This document shows positions 58,806 through 64,000 of a stretch of DNA of 64,000 nucleotides, piece after piece (within the stretch, counting starts at the first letter, position 1; every line of letters begins with the position of its first letter). Position numbers and translations under genes: made by a program. Below the pieces are notes generated by a model that ran no database searches, was not told the origin of the DNA, and saw nothing but the letters and a program-made list of their open reading frames with translations. The DNA is from Ruegeria pomeroyi (lineage in GTDB: Bacteria; Pseudomonadota; Alphaproteobacteria; Rhodobacterales; Rhodobacteraceae), in assembly GCF_021405525.1 (NCBI RefSeq), contig NZ_JAGQAG010000004.1, positions 124,001-188,000 of the forward strand, given 5' to 3'.

Positions 58806-59774
58806 ATGCCCGCAAAAACCCTCGCCCCAATCCACGCGTTCGATTTCGACGCTGGTCATGCCACCCCCGTCACCGAGGACTGGCCCGCCGCCGCGCCCAT
58901 CGCGGGCGCCGGGTTTCGCTGGCTACACCTCGATCTTTCCGACCCCGCCAGCGCCGACTGGTTGCGCGCGCATATCCCGCCGGTGGCCGCCAGCGCCCTG
59001 ACCCAGACCGAGACCCGACCCCGCTGTGATCCGCTCGCCGATGGCATCCTGCTCAACTTGCGGGGCGTCAACCTGAACCCGGGATCGGCGCGCGAGGACA
59101 TGGTCTCGCTGCGGCTCTGGGTGACGCCCGCGCTTGTCGTCACCTCACGTATCCGTCGCATCCGCGCCACGGATGAGCTGCGTCAGCAATCCGACAGTGG
59201 GCGCGGGCCGGACAGTATCGCCCTGTTTCTGTCCGAGCTGCTGCACGGACTGTCGCACAGGATCGAATCCGTCTCGCTGGAGCTCGACGACCGCACCGAC
59301 GGGATCGAGGAAGAGGCGCTGGAAGGCGCCGGTGACGTGCATGACCGACTCAGCGCCCTGCGACTGGAGGCAATCAAGCTGCGCCGCTACCTGCATCCGC
59401 AGCGCGAGGCGCTGGATGCGCTCTTGCGCAACGAGGCCGGGCTGTTCGATCCCGCCGGGCTGGTTCTGCTGCGCGAGGCTGTCGATCGCACGCGTCGCAC
59501 CATCGAGGAACTGGATGCGACCCGCGACCGGCTGGCCGCAGTGCAGGATCAGATCGCATCGGAACAGGTGCGCCTGCTGGGCCGCAACAGCTTCGTGCTG
59601 TCGGTTGTGGCCGCCGTATTCCTGCCGCTGGGGTTTCTCACCGGTCTCTTCGGGGTCAATATCGCCGGAATGCCGGGTACGGGTACGCCGCTGGCCTTCT
59701 GGCTGCTGGCCGGAGGCTCGGCCCTGCTGGGCCTGGCCATCGTGTTGCTGTTCCGACTGCTGAAATGGCTGTGA
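58806..59774 (+). CDS. CorA/ZntB-like divalent metal transporter
   Basis: 322 residues from ATG 58806; a 40-residue upstream extension was rejected as non-conserved. A long cytosolic alpha/beta-helical domain ends in two membrane helices with the loop motif GFLTGLFGVNIAGMPG. The family signature is normally GMN; here it reads GVN, as in many ZntB-type members, so zinc rather than magnesium may be moved. It lies between norC and nnrS on the opposite strand. A link to denitrification is not shown. Confidence 0.87.
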   Translation: MPAKTLAPIHAFDFDAGHATPVTEDWPAAAPIAGAGFRWLHLDLSDPASADWLRAHIPPVAASALTQTETRPRCDPLADGILLNLRGVNLNPGSAREDMVSLRLWVTPALVVTSRIRRIRATDELRQQSDSGRGPDSIALFLSELLHGLSHRIESVSLELDDRTDGIEEEALEGAGDVHDRLSALRLEAIKLRRYLHPQREALDALLRNEAGLFDPAGLVLLREAVDRTRRTIEELDATRDRLAAVQDQIASEQVRLLGRNSFVLSVVAAVFLPLGFLTGLFGVNIAGMPGTGTPLAFWLLAGGSALLGLAIVLLFRLLKWL

Positions 59775-59784
59775 GCCGCCGGAA

Positions 59785-60957
59785 CTAACCGGCAGCGCCC
59801 GCGCGGGGGCCGATCAGCGCCGGCCACATGGCGGCCAGGTAAGTGGCGAACGCGGCCGTCCAGAGCAGCCCGGCCAACAGCATTGCGGGCTGATACAACG
59901 TCTCGGTCCCGCTACCCGCCCAACGTGTGAGCGCCGCCGCCGCCATCAGCCCGTAACCCAGCACCATCGGCCCCGGCGCCACCAGCGGGCGGCCGGAATG
60001 ACCAAGCGCTGCCCGGCTCATCACCGCCAGCGTCATGCCGCCGACACAGCCGATGCCCAGCAGATGCAATGCCGCCAGTTCGCTGCCCAGGCCCAGCCCG
60101 GCCAGCCCCCACAGGATCATGCCCGCCGCCAGCATCGCCAGCGCCAGGTGCAAGGCCCACAGGATCGGCTGCGACAGGCACCACAATCCGCCCCAGCGCA
60201 TGAGGCGCAGCGCCTGCACAGCGCCAAAGGCCAGCGCAACCGCGCCACCCACCTCGGCAGGCGCGCCCCCAAGCACCAGCCCCGGCAAGAGCAGGGCCAG
60301 CACCACCGCCGCCCGTTCAAGCGGTGCCCGGCTGACCGGCCAGAGCGCCTCGGCCACGCCTGCGCGTTTCATCGCGTTGCGGGTAAAGGCCGGGGTGATC
60401 CGCCCACCCAGCACCGAGATCAGCGCACACAGCACCGCCAGCCCGGCGCGCAGCCCGGTTTCGGCATCGCCATATCCACTGCCCATCCAGTCCAGATGCA
60501 GCCACAGATCGGCGGCCCAGAGATAGGCCAGGAACAAAAGGAACATCAGGTTCTGCGGCTTGGGTCGTTTCAGCAGCTGGGTCACGATCTTGAGCGCGAG
60601 CACCGGCAGAAAGGCCAGATCCAGCAGCGCCACCCAGACCGGTGGCAGTGCGCCCGCGTACCAGACCGCCAGCCGCCCGGCCAGCCATAGCCCCGCCGCC
60701 AGCGCGATGAAGCCCTGGCGCGCGCCGGGCGCGCCGGTCCAGTTGGGCACTGCGGTCAGAAAGAACCCCCCAAGCGCGGCGGTGGCATAGCCGAACACCA
60801 TCTCATGGGCGTGCCACTGGCTGGGCACCTGCGCCAGCGCAGGTCCGTCGCCTGCAAGAAAAAGAACCCAGATCGCCCCGGCAAACAGGCCGTAAAGGCC
60901 CGCTGCGAGGAAAAATACCCGAAACCCTTCGGAAAAAAGTCGCGCCAGCGCGGTCAT
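59785..60957 (-). CDS. nnrS: NnrS-family haem-copper membrane protein
   Basis: 390 residues with about 12 membrane helices. The start RLFSEGFRVFFLAAGLYG, the WHAHEMVFGYATAALGGFF motif and GGRITPAFTRNA are typical of NnrS. It is linked to nitric oxide metabolism and stress in denitrifiers, though its mechanism is unsettled. AGGAGG lies 7 bp before the ATG. It diverges from nirS with a shared Crp/Fnr-type box between them. Confidence 0.93.
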   Translation of the reverse strand: MTALARLFSEGFRVFFLAAGLYGLFAGAIWVLFLAGDGPALAQVPSQWHAHEMVFGYATAALGGFFLTAVPNWTGAPGARQGFIALAAGLWLAGRLAVWYAGALPPVWVALLDLAFLPVLALKIVTQLLKRPKPQNLMFLLFLAYLWAADLWLHLDWMGSGYGDAETGLRAGLAVLCALISVLGGRITPAFTRNAMKRAGVAEALWPVSRAPLERAAVVLALLLPGLVLGGAPAEVGGAVALAFGAVQALRLMRWGGLWCLSQPILWALHLALAMLAAGMILWGLAGLGLGSELAALHLLGIGCVGGMTLAVMSRAALGHSGRPLVAPGPMVLGYGLMAAAALTRWAGSGTETLYQPAMLLAGLLWTAAFATYLAAMWPALIGPRAGAAG

Positions 60958-61042
60958 CTCTTGCCTCCTGCCCGCATGCGGTGCGCGCGCGGGATCCGTT
61001 CGCTCAGTTCCACCACGCTAGCGGCGACGACAATGCGTGACC

Positions 61043-62867
<1,825 letters not shown>

Positions 62868-62879
62868 CGCCGGTCCGTC

Positions 62880-62911
62880 GGGCGGGCCCGGTTGCGTCCC
62901 GGGGCCCGCCC
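62880..62911 (+). terminator. Stem-loop after nirS
   Basis: GGGCGGGCCCGG (62880-62891) pairs, with one bulge, with CCGGGGCCCGCCC (62899-62911). No T-run follows. It probably lowers read-through into nirE, so that nirS mRNA is more abundant. Confidence 0.6.
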
Positions 62912-62954
62912 ATCCCCTTCCCCTCTCGCCAGCCCCAACCTGACGGAGCACGCC

Positions 62955-63728
62955 ATGACACTCACCGGACATGTCCACCTGATCGGCGCAGGACCAGGAG
63001 ATCCCGAACTGCTTACCCTGCGCGCCCTGCGCCTGCTGCAAGAGGCCCAGGTGGTGGTCTATGACCGGCTGGTCGATCCCCGCATCGTGGCCATGGCACC
63101 CGATGGTGCCCGGATGATCCCGGTGGGCAAGTCGCCCAAATGCCATCCCGTGCCGCAGGACCGGATCAACCGGATCCTGCTGGACGAGGCCCGCGCGGGT
63201 CATGTGGTGGCCCGGCTCAAGGGCGGCGACCCGATGATCTTTGGCCGCGGCTCGGAAGAGGCGGCCTTTCTCATGGCCCACGGGGTGCGGGTCGATTACG
63301 CCCCCGGCATCACCGCCGCGCAGGGCGCCTCGAGCGCGACCGGCGTACCGCTGACCCATCGCGGCCTGGCAACAGGCGTGCAATATGTCACCGGCCACCG
63401 GCAGTCGGACCGCGTGCTGGACCTCGACTGGAAACGCCTTGCCGATCCCGACACCACGCTGGTGGTCTATATGGGCGTGGCCAATATCGGCCAGATCGCC
63501 ATCGGCCTGATGACCGAGAACCTGCCCGCCACGACCCCTGTTCTTGCAATCAGCCGCGCCACCACGCCGGATGAGCGCCGCCTGCTGTCGCGGCTCGACC
63601 GGATCGCGGCGGATGCGCGGGCTGAGGCGCTTGAGGCGCCGACCCTCTTTATCATCGGCAAGGTGGTCTCGCTTTATGCCGAGCAGCCGGTCACCGAGTT
63701 GCTGGAACAGGCGGTGGCCCATGGCTGA
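62955..63728 (+). CDS. nirE: Uroporphyrinogen-III C-methyltransferase for haem d1 (NirE)
   Basis: 257 residues from ATG 62955 (ACGGAG upstream). The S-adenosylmethionine-binding tetrapyrrole methylase motifs are present: LIGAGPGDPELLTLRA at the start, VVVYDRLVD, LKGGDPMIFGRGSEE and GITAAQGASSATGVPLTHRG. It makes precorrin-2, the entry to haem d1. The same chemistry serves sirohaem or B12 (CobA), but the nirS context favours NirE. The next gene starts 8 bp before its stop. Confidence 0.92.
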   Translation: MTLTGHVHLIGAGPGDPELLTLRALRLLQEAQVVVYDRLVDPRIVAMAPDGARMIPVGKSPKCHPVPQDRINRILLDEARAGHVVARLKGGDPMIFGRGSEEAAFLMAHGVRVDYAPGITAAQGASSATGVPLTHRGLATGVQYVTGHRQSDRVLDLDWKRLADPDTTLVVYMGVANIGQIAIGLMTENLPATTPVLAISRATTPDERRLLSRLDRIAADARAEALEAPTLFIIGKVVSLYAEQPVTELLEQAVAHG

Positions 63729-64000
63729 TAGTTCTTTCTTTCCCCGCTTTCAGAGCGGCACCGCAGTTGGAACAGGCAAGGCGTTGCTGACCGTTGCCGC
63801 GTTTCTGGCCACGACCGCCTTTGCCGCCGAAACCCTCGACCCCGACGCGCTCAGGCGGCTGGTGCAGCAGGATTGCGGCTCGTGTCACGGGCTGACGCTC
63901 AAGGGCGGGCTTGGCCCCGATATCCGGCCCGAGGCGCTTGGCCATTTCGACCGCGAGGTGCTGACCGGCGTCATCCTCGACGGCATCCCCGACACTGCCA
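63721..64000 (+). CDS. NirC-like periplasmic cytochrome c (cut by window edge)
   Basis: The frame from ATG 63721 overlaps nirE by 8 bp and is open to the window end (93 codons). A signal peptide (hydrophobic run ALLTVAAFLATTAFA) precedes CGSCH, a c-haem site, followed by a KGGLGPDIRPE motif. In nir clusters nirC encodes such a small cytochrome, which donates electrons to NirS or helps d1 insertion. The C-terminus is outside the window, so a longer fusion cannot be excluded. Confidence 0.85.
   Translation, partial: MADSSFFPRFQSGTAVGTGKALLTVAAFLATTAFAAETLDPDALRRLVQQDCGSCHGLTLKGGLGPDIRPEALGHFDREVLTGVILDGIPDTA

Overview
The window is GC-rich, densely coded DNA from an alphaproteobacterium of the Rhodobacteraceae (Roseobacter group, Ruegeria-like). 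This is inferred from the gene families, the codon use and the combination of complete nos, nor and nir gene sets with a pca (protocatechuate) cluster and TRAP transporters. The sequence does not show whether it is chromosome or plasmid. No tRNA, rRNA, CRISPR array or insertion sequence was seen.

Layout. 1-5 kb: a cut-off LysR gene diverges from a TRAP transporter operon (dctPQM), followed by an alpha/beta hydrolase and a PfkB sugar kinase. 5-17.4 kb is a one-carbon/glycine neighbourhood: a FAD oxidoreductase fused to a GcvT-like domain, an Asp/Glu-racemase-like gene behind a 13-codon leader ORF, katG, a LysR regulator, and gcvT-gcvH-gcvP with a structured leader and a divergent XRE-cupin regulator. 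17.4-25.8 kb: a minus-strand nos operon (nosC-R-Z-D-F-Y-L plus a cytochrome c) for nitrous oxide reduction. 25.9-30.7 kb: pcaQ diverges from pobA-pcaC-pcaH-pcaG and a BKACE-family gene (4-hydroxybenzoate to ring-cleaved protocatechuate). 30.8-35.3 kb: two fluoride channel genes, a repeat-like hairpin, a RoxA-like dihaem cytochrome and a LuxR regulator.

35.3-43.4 kb holds the most unusual locus: three translationally coupled minus-strand genes. The first encodes a subtilisin (S8) plus trypsin (S1) double protease, the second a trypsin plus degenerate P-loop ATPase, and the third a 1098-residue STAND NTPase. None has a secretion signal. The arrangement resembles protease/STAND conflict (defence or cell-suicide) systems. 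43.6-49 kb: a Crp/Fnr regulator converges on a SAM-domain/adenylate cyclase/ATPase giant that sits in a probable operon with a berberine-bridge-type oxidase. 49-53 kb: an amine oxidase-like flavoprotein, an EamA transporter and a Na/Pi symporter.

53.2-64 kb: norC-B-Q-D-E-F (nitric oxide reductase), a CorA/ZntB-like transporter, nnrS, nirS (cytochrome cd1 nitrite reductase), nirE and the start of a NirC-like cytochrome. With the nos operon this gives nitrite to N2. Near-identical Crp/Fnr-type boxes of the form TTGACTTTsGTyA(A/G) lie upstream of nosC, norC and nirS/nnrS, so the three units probably share one nitrogen-oxide or anoxia regulator.
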